Part shown: positions 26,343 through 34,219 of the stretch, one piece after another
Layout: each line of letters opens with the position of its first letter
How positions within the stretch are numbered: position 1 is the stretch's first letter
Assembly (NCBI GenBank): GCA_934717675.1
Contig: CAKUYZ010000011.1
Location: forward strand, 1-35,985
Direction of reading: 5' to 3'
DNA length: 35,985 nt
From: an uncultured Bacteroidales bacterium
GTDB lineage: Bacteria; Bacteroidota; Bacteroidia; Bacteroidales; Marinilabiliaceae
The notes under the pieces: generated by a model
Database searches by the model: none
What the model saw: only the letters and a program-made list of their open reading frames with translations
Told to the model about the DNA's origin: nothing
Position numbers and translations under genes: made by a program

Positions 26343-27353
26343 TTGACAAACAGACTCTTCATAGCACTGGCCACGACGGCTATGCTCCTAGCGAGCTGCA
26401 CGGCCACGCAGACGGCCAAGACGAGCCAAGAGGACCTGCTGATGCGCCAACAGGCCGACACGTTCCTACGCCGCATGCCGGCCGACCTTCAGAGACGGCA
26501 GACAGCGGCCATATGGCGCGCCATGGCGGGAGACAGCCGCGGGCTGGATTCCGTGCGTCTCTCTCGCAACACGGAGTGGCCGTTGCCAGAGGGCGTTTCC
26601 GCACGAATGCTCACCCCCACCCTGCGGCTCTATGAGCCCGCGGAGGCGGCGGGACGGGAGCTGCCCACCCTCATCTACCTCCACGGTGGCGGGTGGACGT
26701 TTGGCAGCGTCAACAGCTGCTCACGCTTCTGCGGCGCCATGGCGGCCAGCGGCACGGCACGCGTGGTGGCCGTGGACTACAGGTTGGCGCCAGAGAACCC
26801 GTTCCCGGCCGGGCTGGAAGACTGCAAGGCTGCCGTGAGATATGTGATTGACCACGCCGAGGAGCTGAAGACGGACACGGCGGCTGTGGCGATAGGAGGC
26901 GACAGCTCTGGCGGCAACCTGGCCGTGGCCACGGCTCTCTCGACAGAGTGCCGCGGCAAGGTGGCCATGCTCGTACTGTTCTATCCCGTCACGCTGGCCA
27001 TAGCCGACGGCTCGGCCTCGTGGCGCGAATTCGGACGCGGCTATGGGCTAGACTCCGACATTATGGAGGCATTTGACAGCGCATACGTGGGCAAGGCAGA
27101 CGCCAAAGACACGCGCATAAGCGTGGGGCTGTTGCCGGCAGACACTCTGCGCGCCCTGCTGCCGCAGACGCTGCTGCTGGCCGCGGGGCGAGACATCCTC
27201 CGCGACCAGGGCAAGGACTTCGCGACACGGGCTGGGCGCAAAGCGCGACGTGAGGAGCTGTCCGAGGCCGTGCACCTGTTCATCACTGTGCCAGGTCAAG
27301 ACGAGGCGTTCAACAAGGCCGTGAGGCTCGCGGCGGACTTCTTGAGGCAATAG
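26343..27353 (+). CDS. Alpha/beta hydrolase (HSL-type esterase) lipoprotein
   Basis: A 336-residue esterase or lipase-like protein. The start appears to be TTG at 26343: it gives MTNRLFIALATTAMLLASC, a good lipoprotein signal with Cys19, and no in-frame ATG upstream gives one; the next ATG would leave only four residues before the Cys. The hormone-sensitive-lipase fold is clear: oxyanion-hole HGGGWTFGS from His114, nucleophile GGDSSGGN with Ser188, Asp284 in AAGRDILRDQ and the catalytic His311 in AVHLFITV. Substrate unknown. Probably cotranscribed with the AddA-like gene and the protease gene that follows. Confidence 0.88.
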   Translation: MTNRLFIALATTAMLLASCTATQTAKTSQEDLLMRQQADTFLRRMPADLQRRQTAAIWRAMAGDSRGLDSVRLSRNTEWPLPEGVSARMLTPTLRLYEPAEAAGRELPTLIYLHGGGWTFGSVNSCSRFCGAMAASGTARVVAVDYRLAPENPFPAGLEDCKAAVRYVIDHAEELKTDTAAVAIGGDSSGGNLAVATALSTECRGKVAMLVLFYPVTLAIADGSASWREFGRGYGLDSDIMEAFDSAYVGKADAKDTRISVGLLPADTLRALLPQTLLLAAGRDILRDQGKDFATRAGRKARREELSEAVHLFITVPGQDEAFNKAVRLAADFLRQ

Positions 27354-27437
27354 GCGCGCTCATGGCACATCATGGTCATAATGGAATTTTTGAGACATTC
27401 ATCCTTTCAACTTAAACAAAAAACGACTTCCAAACAT

Positions 27438-28838
27438 ATGAGGCACATCATCAAGACACTCCTGGCGGCCATCGCTCTCTTCTCCGCGCCCGCGCCACAG
27501 ACATCGGCGGCCACCGCCGCCAACAAAGTGCTGGTCTTCGAGCTGCGCGAGGAGATAGGGGCCTCCGCATGGATTCACACTAGCGAGGCCATGCGCAAAG
27601 CCCAGGCCGAGAGAGCGAAAGCCATTGTGATGCATATGAACACCTACGGCGGCGAGGTGTCCTTCGCCGACTCCATACGCGCGGCCATCTTGGCGTGCCG
27701 AGTGCCGTTCTACGCCTTCATTGACGTCAACGCGGCCTCGGCCGGCGCGCTCATAGCCACGGCCTGCGACTCCATTTTCATGACCCAGGGGGCCAGCATT
27801 GGCGCGGCTACCGTGGTTAGCGGGGCCGACGGCGAGAAGATGCCTGACAAATATCAGAGCTACATGCGCGCCATGATGCGCTCCACAGCCGAGGCCCACC
27901 CCTACGAGGGACCCGACACCACGCGCCACTACTTGCGCGACCCTCGCCTGGCTGAGGCCTTTGTAGACGAGGCCGTCTCCATCCCCGGCATCATAGACTC
28001 CACACACGTCTTGACCCTGACGGCCCGCGAGGCCGTCCGATTGGGCTACTGCGAGGCCATAGTCCCTAACTTGGAGGGCGTGGTGGAGCGCGTGGCCCCA
28101 GGCGCGGCCGTGGTGCGCTACGAGCCATCGGCGCTAGACGACATCAAGGGTGGGCTGCTCTCCACGAGCCTGCGCGGCATTTTGATACTGCTCATCATCG
28201 GCGGGCTGTATTTTGAGCTTCAGAGCCCCGGCATAGGCCTGGCGCTCTTCGTCTCCATCGGCGCGGCGGTGCTATATTTCGCCCCGCTGTATATCGACGG
28301 GTTGGCGCAATATTGGGAGGTGCTGCTCTTCTTGGCCGGCGTGGGGCTGCTCGCGGCCGAGGTGTTCGTCATCCCGGGCTTCGGCATAGCCGGCGTGGCG
28401 GGCATAGCGTGCATGGTGACGGGTCTGGTTCTGAGCCTGGTGGGCAATGACGGCCTGTCTTTCGAGGCCGTGTCTTCTCACGCCCTCGCCGTCTCGCTCT
28501 GGACGGTCATCATCTCACTGTCGGCCTCCGTGGCCCTGTGCGCCTACCTCGGCAGCCGATTCTTCCGCGCCCGCAAGGGCAGCCCCCTGGCCCGCCTGAC
28601 GCTGGAGGCCACGCAAGAGGAGGCCGACGGCTTCGTTGGCGTGGAGAAAGACGCCCTGGAGGCCCTGGTGGGGCAGCACGGCGTGGCTCGCACCGACCTG
28701 CGGCCGGGCGGCAAGGTGGACGTGGGCGGAGCCACGCACGACGCCATATCTGACGGCCAGTTTGTGGAGCGCGGCAGTGCGGTGGTGGTGACGGCCACAT
28801 CGTCAGGACAGCTGGTGGTCAAGGCGCAGGAGCGATAA
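27438..28838 (+). CDS. NfeD-type ClpP-class membrane serine protease
   Basis: A 466-residue long-form NfeD protein. The start at MRHIIKTLLAAIALF gives a proper signal peptide; the 22 residues upstream in the open frame would not. The N-terminal ClpP-like domain (about 30-235) has NTYGGEVSFADSI, the nucleophile Ser101 in NAASAGALIAT and the general-base Lys138 in PDKYQSYM, the Ser-Lys dyad known from the archaeal 1510-N protease. A block of membrane helices follows (about 235-370) and then a C-terminal OB-like domain (about 395-466) with GQHGVARTDLRPGGKVDVGG. It probably cleaves membrane proteins such as stomatins. No SPFH/flotillin gene lies next to it in the window, although one is usual. 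The gene begins 84 bases after the esterase gene. Confidence 0.9.
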   Translation: MRHIIKTLLAAIALFSAPAPQTSAATAANKVLVFELREEIGASAWIHTSEAMRKAQAERAKAIVMHMNTYGGEVSFADSIRAAILACRVPFYAFIDVNAASAGALIATACDSIFMTQGASIGAATVVSGADGEKMPDKYQSYMRAMMRSTAEAHPYEGPDTTRHYLRDPRLAEAFVDEAVSIPGIIDSTHVLTLTAREAVRLGYCEAIVPNLEGVVERVAPGAAVVRYEPSALDDIKGGLLSTSLRGILILLIIGGLYFELQSPGIGLALFVSIGAAVLYFAPLYIDGLAQYWEVLLFLAGVGLLAAEVFVIPGFGIAGVAGIACMVTGLVLSLVGNDGLSFEAVSSHALAVSLWTVIISLSASVALCAYLGSRFFRARKGSPLARLTLEATQEEADGFVGVEKDALEALVGQHGVARTDLRPGGKVDVGGATHDAISDGQFVERGSAVVVTATSSGQLVVKAQER

Positions 28839-28898
28839 AAAGCCACGCCTGACGTATAAATTTTAATTCGCGGCGTTACAATCTATTCAAAGTTTTCA

Positions 28899-28906
28899 TA
28901 ACTTTG
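28899..28906 (+). promoter_or_regulatory. -7 element of the aromatic amino acid operon
   Basis: TAACTTTG fully matches TAnnTTTG. A start about 6-8 bases further would put the leader peptide ATG at 28934 some 20 bases into the transcript. A weak GTTA at 28875-28878 lies 20 bases upstream where a -33 box is expected. Confidence 0.5.
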
Positions 28907-28933
28907 TCCAGTGGAAATAAACCAACAAAAGAG

Positions 28934-29014
28934 ATGCAGACAATGCGATTTTACTATGGCTTCTATTTTTACTTCTTTGCGTTTAGCAGGGGAGCAGGTG
29001 GGTGTCATATGTAA
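28934..29014 (+). CDS. Phe/Tyr-rich leader peptide of the pheA operon attenuator
   Basis: A 26-codon open frame that starts with ATG at 28934 (or at the second Met, 28943) and ends at TAA 29012-29014. Residues 6-17 read FYYGFYFYFFAF: six Phe and four Tyr among twelve residues, far beyond chance. There is no Trp. The ORF lies between a Bacteroidetes -7 element and a terminator hairpin that precedes pheA. This is the form of attenuator leader peptides such as enterobacterial PheL, though the sequence is different. The ribosome would stall on these codons when charged tRNA-Phe or tRNA-Tyr is scarce. A function as a peptide is not expected. Confidence 0.85.
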   Translation: MQTMRFYYGFYFYFFAFSRGAGGCHM

Positions 29015-29085
29015 GCGCAAGGAAGCAGAAGCAAGATAACGACGAGGCCCACCTGATGTTTTTCAGGCGGGCCTCAACTTTTTCA
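28995..29085 (+). promoter_or_regulatory. Transcription attenuator (antiterminator and terminator hairpin) before pheA
   Basis: The terminator is a 13-base-pair stem, GAGGCCCACCTGA at 29044-29056 with TCAGGCGGGCCTC at 29063-29075 (one A-C mismatch), a 6-base loop and a following AACTTTTT. The segment CAGGTGGG at 28995-29002, inside the leader ORF, is an exact complement of CCCACCTG at 29048-29055 in the 5' arm of the terminator, so the two pairings exclude each other. A ribosome stalled on the early Phe/Tyr codons leaves CAGGTGGG free and the antiterminator can form; one that reaches the stop codon at 29012 covers it and the terminator forms. Confidence 0.8.
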
Positions 29086-29100
29086 CATCACAGCAGACAG

Positions 29101-29970
29101 ATGAAGCAGAAAAGACGAGTTGCCATTCAGGGCGTGAGCGGCGCCAACCACGAGATTGCCGCCCGCGAGTTCTTCCGCGACTATGACGTGGAGGTGGTGC
29201 CGTGCCTCACATTTGAGGAGCTGTTCCGCCGCGTCCGCGAGGAGGACGACCTCTACGGCATATGCGCCATAGAGAACACCCTGGTGGGCTCCATACAGGC
29301 CAACTACACGCTGCTCAAAGACTCTGGCCTAGAGGTGCTTGGCGAGTACAAGCTGCGCATCAAGCACAACCTGATGGCGCTGCCTGGCGTCAAGATGGAA
29401 GACATCCGCGAGGTGCACTCCCACCCCATGGCCCTGGCGCAATGCAAGGCCTTTTTTAAAGACTACCCGCAGATACGCCTCATTGAGAGTGAAGACACGG
29501 CACTCTCCGCCAAAGAGGTGGCCGAGCGCGGGGCGCGCGACGTGGCGGCCATAGCCCCGGAGATCGCGGCCAGCCTCTATGGGCTGGAGATAATCCGCCG
29601 CGGCATAGAGACCAACAAGAAGAACTTCACGCGCTTCCTGGTGGTCAACGAGAGCGGCGTCTTTGACCGCGACGAGCTGCTGGCGCAAAACAGGATTGAC
29701 CGCGCCTCAATAGTCTTCTCCCTGCCACAGGCCGGCGAGGTAGGCAGCCTCTCAAAGGTGCTGACCGTGCTGGCGTTCTATGGCATCAACCTGACCAAGA
29801 TACAGTCAAACCCCGTGGTGGGCCACGAGTGGGAATATATATTTTACGTAGACCTCTCGTTCCACAACTACACGCGCTTCGTCCAGGCCATATCGGCAGT
29901 GAGGCCGCTGTGCGCGCAGCTCCGAATTTTGGGAGAGTACGAGACGGGGCGGCAAAGCGAGGAGGCCTAA
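29101..29970 (+). CDS. pheA: Prephenate dehydratase
   Basis: A 289-residue enzyme that converts prephenate to phenylpyruvate in phenylalanine synthesis. The start at MKQKRRVAIQGVSGANHEIAA is chosen because the alternative GTG at 29002 would translate through the attenuator hairpin. The catalytic half has GVSGANHEIAAREFF, IENTLVGSIQANYTLL, SHPMALAQCKAFF, SEDTALSAKEVAE and the invariant Thr-Arg-Phe in KNFTRFLVV. The C-terminal ACT domain (about 195-280) has GEVGSLSKVLTVLAFYGINLTKI. The usual ESRP phenylalanine-binding segment reads IQSNP here. No chorismate mutase domain is fused, unlike enterobacterial PheA; that activity is fused to DAHP synthase two genes downstream. Confidence 0.95.
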   Translation: MKQKRRVAIQGVSGANHEIAAREFFRDYDVEVVPCLTFEELFRRVREEDDLYGICAIENTLVGSIQANYTLLKDSGLEVLGEYKLRIKHNLMALPGVKMEDIREVHSHPMALAQCKAFFKDYPQIRLIESEDTALSAKEVAERGARDVAAIAPEIAASLYGLEIIRRGIETNKKNFTRFLVVNESGVFDRDELLAQNRIDRASIVFSLPQAGEVGSLSKVLTVLAFYGINLTKIQSNPVVGHEWEYIFYVDLSFHNYTRFVQAISAVRPLCAQLRILGEYETGRQSEEA

Positions 29971-30007
29971 GACGGCCATTGTCAAAAACGAGAAAAAAGC
30001 ATATCCA

Positions 30008-31168
30008 ATGATAATTTCACCAGCCAACCGCGCGAGCAAAGTGGAGGAGTACTACTTCTCGCGCAACAACCGCCGCCTCGACGCCATGCGCAAGGCCGGA
30101 GTGGACGTCATCAACCTAGGCATAGGCAGCCCCGACATGCCTCCAGCGCCCAATGTGATACAGGCCCTGGCGGACTCCGCCGCGCAGCCCAACGTCCATG
30201 GCTATCAGCCCTATGTGGGCATCCCGCAGCTCCGACAGGGCTACGCCGACTGGTACAAGAAATGGTATGGCGTGAGCCTAGATCCCGACCACGAGGTGCT
30301 GCCGCTCATAGGCTCAAAAGAGGGCATCATGCACATCATGATGGCGTTCATCAACGAGGGCGACGGCGTGGTGGTGCCAGACCCGGGCTACCCGACATAC
30401 TCATCCGTGGCCAAGCTGGTCGGGGCGCGCACGGTGCAATACAAGCTGCACGAGCACCTGGGGTGGCAGCCAGACTTCGACGAGCTGGAGAAAATGGACC
30501 TGACAGGCGTCAAAGTCATGTGGACCAACTACTCAAACATGCCCACAGGCGCGCAGGCCACCATGGAGCTCTATGAGAGGCTGGTGGACTTCGGGCGCCG
30601 CCACAACATTCTCATCTGCAATGACAACCCATACAGCTTCATACTTAACGACCACCCGCTCTCCATACTGTCCGTGCCAGGGGCCAAAGACGTGTGCATT
30701 GAGCTCAACTCCATGAGCAAGGCCCACAACATGGCGGGCTGGAGGTTCGGCATGGCGGCGTCATCGGCCGAGGTCATCGAGACGGTGCTGAGGGTCAAGA
30801 GCAACATGGACAGCGGCGTGTTCCGCCCCATGCAGCTGGCGGCCGTGGAGGCCCTGAAATTGGACAAGGAGTGGTTCGGCGAGCTCAACGCCGAGTATCG
30901 CCGCAGGCAGAAATACGCTTTCGCCATAATGGACGCCCTCCACTGCCGCTACAACCCCGCCCAAGGCGGCCTCTTCGTATGGGCCAAGGTGGAAGACAAG
31001 TGGAAAGACGCCGAGGAGCAGAGTGACGACATCCTCCACCAGACGGGCGTCTTCATCACCCCCGGCTTCATCTTCGGCAGCCAGGGACGGCGTTTCCTCC
31101 GCATATCGCTGTGCGCCAAAGTGCCTGTGTTCGAAGAGGCTCTGAGGCGCATCAGAGCCATGAAATAA
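30008..31168 (+). CDS. Class I/II PLP-dependent aminotransferase, probably aromatic
   Basis: A 386-residue fold-type I aminotransferase. It has the early INLGIGSPDMPP segment, GSKEGIMHIMMAF, the PDPGYPTYSSVAKLVGA block, the NDNPYSF loop and the PLP lysine Lys238 in NSMSKAHNMAGWRFG. The C-terminal substrate-binding arginine is in FLRISLCAK. Proteins of this group include LL-diaminopimelate and aspartate/aromatic aminotransferases. Position between prephenate dehydratase and DAHP synthase makes it the likely enzyme that transaminates phenylpyruvate and 4-hydroxyphenylpyruvate to Phe and Tyr; that is inference from context. It begins 37 bases after pheA. Confidence 0.9.
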   Translation: MIISPANRASKVEEYYFSRNNRRLDAMRKAGVDVINLGIGSPDMPPAPNVIQALADSAAQPNVHGYQPYVGIPQLRQGYADWYKKWYGVSLDPDHEVLPLIGSKEGIMHIMMAFINEGDGVVVPDPGYPTYSSVAKLVGARTVQYKLHEHLGWQPDFDELEKMDLTGVKVMWTNYSNMPTGAQATMELYERLVDFGRRHNILICNDNPYSFILNDHPLSILSVPGAKDVCIELNSMSKAHNMAGWRFGMAASSAEVIETVLRVKSNMDSGVFRPMQLAAVEALKLDKEWFGELNAEYRRRQKYAFAIMDALHCRYNPAQGGLFVWAKVEDKWKDAEEQSDDILHQTGVFITPGFIFGSQGRRFLRISLCAKVPVFEEALRRIRAMK

Positions 31169-31234
31169 ACCATAAAAAACAGCGGCGCAAGGGCCTCGGC
31201 CCACGCCCTAACGACATAAGAAAGACAATATAAG

Positions 31235-32338
31235 ATGGAAGCAAAACTTGAACTTGAGTCCATACTCCTCCCCGGCGTGGACTCCAAACGCCCACTGGTC
31301 ATTGCAGGCCCATGCAGCGCCGAGACCGAGGAGCAAGTGATGAACACGGCCCGCGAGCTGGCCGCAAACGGCATCAAGATTTTCCGCGCGGGCATCTGGA
31401 AGCCCCGCACCAGGCCCGGCTCCTTTGAGGGCGTAGGGTCGGTGGGCCTGCCGTGGCTCCAGAGGGTGAAGAAAGAGACCGGCATGTACACCGCCGTGGA
31501 GGTGGCCACGGCGCAGCACGTCTACGAGGCCATAAAATATGGCGTGGACATGCTCTGGATCGGCGCCCGCACCACGGCCAACCCGTTTGCCGTGCAGGAG
31601 GTGGCCGACGCGCTCCGCGGCACCGACATGCCCATCTTGGTCAAGAACCCCGTGAACCCCGACCTGGAGCTGTGGATTGGCGCGCTGGAGAGGCTCAACC
31701 GCGCCGGCATCAAGAGGCTTGGCGTGATCCACCGCGGATTCTCGGTATACCAGAAGATCAAGTATCGCAACGACCCCCAGTGGCAAATTGCCATTGAGCT
31801 GCACCGCCGCCTGCCCGAGCTGCCCATCATCAACGACCCAAGCCACATATCGGGAGACAGCGAGCTGATTCTCGAAGTGTCGCAGCAAGCCATGGACCTC
31901 AACTTCGACGGCCTCATCATAGAGAGCCACGAGTGCCCGGCCCGCGCCTGGTCCGACGCCAAGCAGCAGGTCACGCCGGCGCACCTCAAAATGATACTGA
32001 ACGACCTTGTGATCCGCGACCCAAAGATCGGAGACAAGCCGCGTACCGAGCTTGACGAGCTGCGACAGCAGATTGACATCCTGGACAAACAGGTGGTGGA
32101 GATGATGGCCAAGCGAATGAGCATATCGGAGAAAATAGCCAAATATAAGTTCGACAACGACATAACGGTGCTTCAGAGCCGCCGCTATGACGAGATTCTC
32201 CAGAACCGCCGCGCCATTGCCGAGCAGAACCACCTGAACCCCGACTTCGTCATAAAGCTCTACGAGGCCATCCATGAGGAGAGCGTCAACCGCCAGACGG
32301 CCGTGATGCTTGAGCTTCAGAAAGCTAAGAAACAGTAA
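31235..32338 (+). CDS. DAHP synthase-chorismate mutase fusion
   Basis: A 367-residue bifunctional enzyme. The N-terminal domain (about 1-265) is a type I-beta, KDO8P-synthase-like DAHP synthase: VIAGPCSAETEEQ, GIWKPRTRPGSFEG, IGARTTANPFAVQE, PVLVKNP-like ILVKNPVNPD, IINDPSHISGD and GLIIESHECPARAWSDAKQQ are its landmarks. The C-terminal domain (about 268-360) is an AroQ-type chorismate mutase with LDELRQQIDILDKQVVEMMAKRM and the EKIAKYK and ILQNRRAIAEQN helices. This reverse order of domains is known from Bacteroidetes such as Porphyromonas gingivalis, where the mutase part regulates the synthase. It both begins the shikimate route and makes prephenate for the two dedicated enzymes of this operon. 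Confidence 0.93.
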   Translation: MEAKLELESILLPGVDSKRPLVIAGPCSAETEEQVMNTARELAANGIKIFRAGIWKPRTRPGSFEGVGSVGLPWLQRVKKETGMYTAVEVATAQHVYEAIKYGVDMLWIGARTTANPFAVQEVADALRGTDMPILVKNPVNPDLELWIGALERLNRAGIKRLGVIHRGFSVYQKIKYRNDPQWQIAIELHRRLPELPIINDPSHISGDSELILEVSQQAMDLNFDGLIIESHECPARAWSDAKQQVTPAHLKMILNDLVIRDPKIGDKPRTELDELRQQIDILDKQVVEMMAKRMSISEKIAKYKFDNDITVLQSRRYDEILQNRRAIAEQNHLNPDFVIKLYEAIHEESVNRQTAVMLELQKAKKQ

Positions 32339-32354
32339 CGGCGGAGGGCGAAGA

Positions 32355-33128
32355 ATGAGAATCTGCATTGTTGGCGCGGGCAAGATGGGCTCGTTTCTGG
32401 CAGACACCATGTGCCTGCTCCACGATGTCGCCATATTCGACGTGGACGTGCGCAAGCTGCAATATGTCTTCAACACCAGGCGTCTGACGTCGCTTGAGGA
32501 GATTCGGGACTTCGACCCCGAGCTGCTCATCAACGCCGTGACGCTCAAATATACGCTCAAGACGTTTGAGGACGTGCTGCCCTACATCTCAGACCGCTGC
32601 CTGCTGTCTGACATAGCGTCCGTCAAGACGGGCCTCCTGGAGTTTTATGAGAGAAGCGGCCGGCCTTTCGTCTCGACCCACCCCATGTTCGGCCCCACGT
32701 TTGCCAACCTGCGCGAGCTGAGCCAGAACCACGCCGTCATAATAAGCGAGGGCGACCACCTGGGCCGCGTGTTCTTCAAGGACCTCTACGGCAGCCTGGG
32801 CCTCCAGCTGCATGAGCTGTCTTTTGAGGAGCATGACGAGATGATGACCTACTCGCTGTCCATCCCGTTCGTCTCCTCCATGGTGTTCGCCGCCAGCATG
32901 AAGACGCCCGAGGCGCCCGGCACGACGTTTGCCAAGCACCTGGCCATAGCCAAAGGCGTGCTGTCGGAAGACGACTACCTGGTCTCCGAGATCCTCTTCA
33001 GCCCCTACACGCCAGAGAAGGCGGAGAACGTGATATCTCAAATGGAGGATCTGCTGGAGATAATCAAGCGCAAGGACTCCGCCGAGATGAGCAAATATCT
33101 CAACCGGCTGCGGGAGAACATAAAGTAG
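32355..33128 (+). CDS. tyrA: Prephenate dehydrogenase
   Basis: A 257-residue NAD(P)-dependent enzyme making 4-hydroxyphenylpyruvate for tyrosine. The start at MRICIVGAGKMGSFLAD places the Rossmann GxGxxG motif at its proper distance from the N-terminus; 15 upstream residues in frame overlap the previous gene. Further landmarks are LLSDIASVKTGLLEFY, the catalytic-region STHPMFGPTFANL, EHDEMMTYSLSIPFVSSMVF and the helical C-terminal dimer domain. No ACT or chorismate mutase domain. It starts 16 bases after the DAHP synthase gene and closes the operon. Confidence 0.93.
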   Translation: MRICIVGAGKMGSFLADTMCLLHDVAIFDVDVRKLQYVFNTRRLTSLEEIRDFDPELLINAVTLKYTLKTFEDVLPYISDRCLLSDIASVKTGLLEFYERSGRPFVSTHPMFGPTFANLRELSQNHAVIISEGDHLGRVFFKDLYGSLGLQLHELSFEEHDEMMTYSLSIPFVSSMVFAASMKTPEAPGTTFAKHLAIAKGVLSEDDYLVSEILFSPYTPEKAENVISQMEDLLEIIKRKDSAEMSKYLNRLRENIK

Positions 33129-33152
33129 GCCGGGGAGAACTTGAGCCTTTAT

Positions 33153-33192
33153 GCCAGCGGAGGGGGGAGACGCCCCCTCCGCTGGCTTTTTT
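33153..33192 (+). terminator. Rho-independent terminator of the aromatic amino acid operon
   Basis: GCCAGCGGAGGGGG pairs perfectly with CCCCCTCCGCTGGC around a 6-base loop and is followed by TTTTTTG. It lies 25 bases after the tyrA stop codon and separates the operon from the DUF4007 gene. Confidence 0.92.
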
Positions 33193-33283
33193 GTTTATCA
33201 GGGGCTGGGCTGCAATACGCCAGGCATCAGCGCACCATAATCTGTTAATATTCCATAAAATCGGGGGGGTAATTCTTAATTTG

Positions 33284-33291
33284 TATTTTTG
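33284..33291 (+). promoter_or_regulatory. Possible -7 element of the DUF4007-ATPase unit
   Basis: TATTTTTG matches TAnnTTTG in an A+T-rich stretch 41 bases before the first possible start codon. No clear -33 box is seen. Confidence 0.4.
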
Positions 33292-33331
33292 TGCGGCTCA
33301 TAGTGCAATATGCTTTTGAGGCCGGGGAACA

Positions 33332-34219
33332 ATGACATTTCTCAATGAAGAGAACCAGATGGCAATGCCCAAACTTTCTAAATATATATTTTCAGGACAC
33401 GAGTCATTCCCATGCAAAACACTGTGGCTAAAAAAGGGATTTGATTTTGCCGCAGAAGGGAACGACTTCTGCAAAGCTGACGCCGTGGTCAAACTAGGGG
33501 TCGGCAAAAATATGGTCTCATCGATACGCTTCTGGATGAGAGCTTTTGGCCTGACTTCAGCAGACGGACTCACAAGCATTGCCCGCAGCATTTTTGACTC
33601 GGCAAGCGGCTACGACCCCTATGCGGAAGACGATGGCACAATATGGATTTTGCACTTCTTGCTAGTTCACACGGGAGAAGCCACTTTGTATGGCTTATTC
33701 TTCTCCAACTTTCAGCGAGAGCGCACTAATTTCAAGAAAGAGCATGTGGTCGCCTTTGTCAGGCGCATCATGACGGAGAACTTGCGAATAGGCTCTTTCA
33801 ATGAGAACACTGTAGCAAAAGACGTCAACGTGTTGCTACTTAACTATATGGGCGGCGGAGCGGCAGATGAGAACCCGCCGTTGTTGGCCGCCCTTAACCT
33901 CTTGCGGATGTCTCCAGACGGCAAGCAATACGCATTCAACAAAGAAGGCAAGCGAAAACTTCCGCCAGAGATATTATTGTTCGCCATACTCACCTATTGC
34001 GGAAAGGAAAGGACCATAGACTATGACACGCTCCAAGATATCGGCATTATTTTCTGCCTCACAGACATGGAGCTCATCAACCTGCTGATGCAATTGCAGG
34101 ATATGCACCCGGCCTACATTCGTTACACCGACACGGCTGGCATTCGTCAAATTCAGTTCCTTGATGAATTAACGCCCGACAGCGTACTCGACCACTATTA
34201 CAAGAATGAGAAATTTTAG
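33332..34219 (+). CDS. DUF4007-family protein
   Basis: A 295-residue protein with the strongly conserved DUF4007 opening: FSGHESFPCKTLWLKKGFDF, then VVKLGVGKNMVSSIRFWMRAFGL. The first half looks like a winged-helix or helical DNA-associated domain; WILHFLLVHTGEATLYGLFF and the later LPPEILLFAILTY are also typical of the family. Start uncertain: ATG at 33332, 33359 or 33365 are all in frame and the family core begins just after the last. The function is not established. I recall these genes beside PAPS-reductase/DndC-like and ATPase genes in defence islands; no such sulfur gene is in the window. The base composition is richer in A+T than the operon upstream. It overlaps the next gene by 14 bases. 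Confidence 0.85.
   Translation: MTFLNEENQMAMPKLSKYIFSGHESFPCKTLWLKKGFDFAAEGNDFCKADAVVKLGVGKNMVSSIRFWMRAFGLTSADGLTSIARSIFDSASGYDPYAEDDGTIWILHFLLVHTGEATLYGLFFSNFQRERTNFKKEHVVAFVRRIMTENLRIGSFNENTVAKDVNVLLLNYMGGGAADENPPLLAALNLLRMSPDGKQYAFNKEGKRKLPPEILLFAILTYCGKERTIDYDTLQDIGIIFCLTDMELINLLMQLQDMHPAYIRYTDTAGIRQIQFLDELTPDSVLDHYYKNEKF

Noticed and set aside
27250..27353. Possible loss of the catalytic His in the HSL-type esterase
   Set aside because: At first the PGQDEAF segment seemed to stand where HGF is expected, but His311 in AVHLFITV aligns better with the IHGF motif, so the triad appears complete.
29002..29100. N-terminal extension of PheA from GTG at 29002
   Set aside because: It would translate through the attenuator hairpin and adds 33 residues absent from prephenate dehydratases; the Met at 29101 opens the family core.
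31208..32560. A 450-codon open frame on the minus strand across the DAHP synthase and tyrA genes
   Set aside because: It is a shadow of two well-identified genes; composition and lack of motifs match other antisense frames here.
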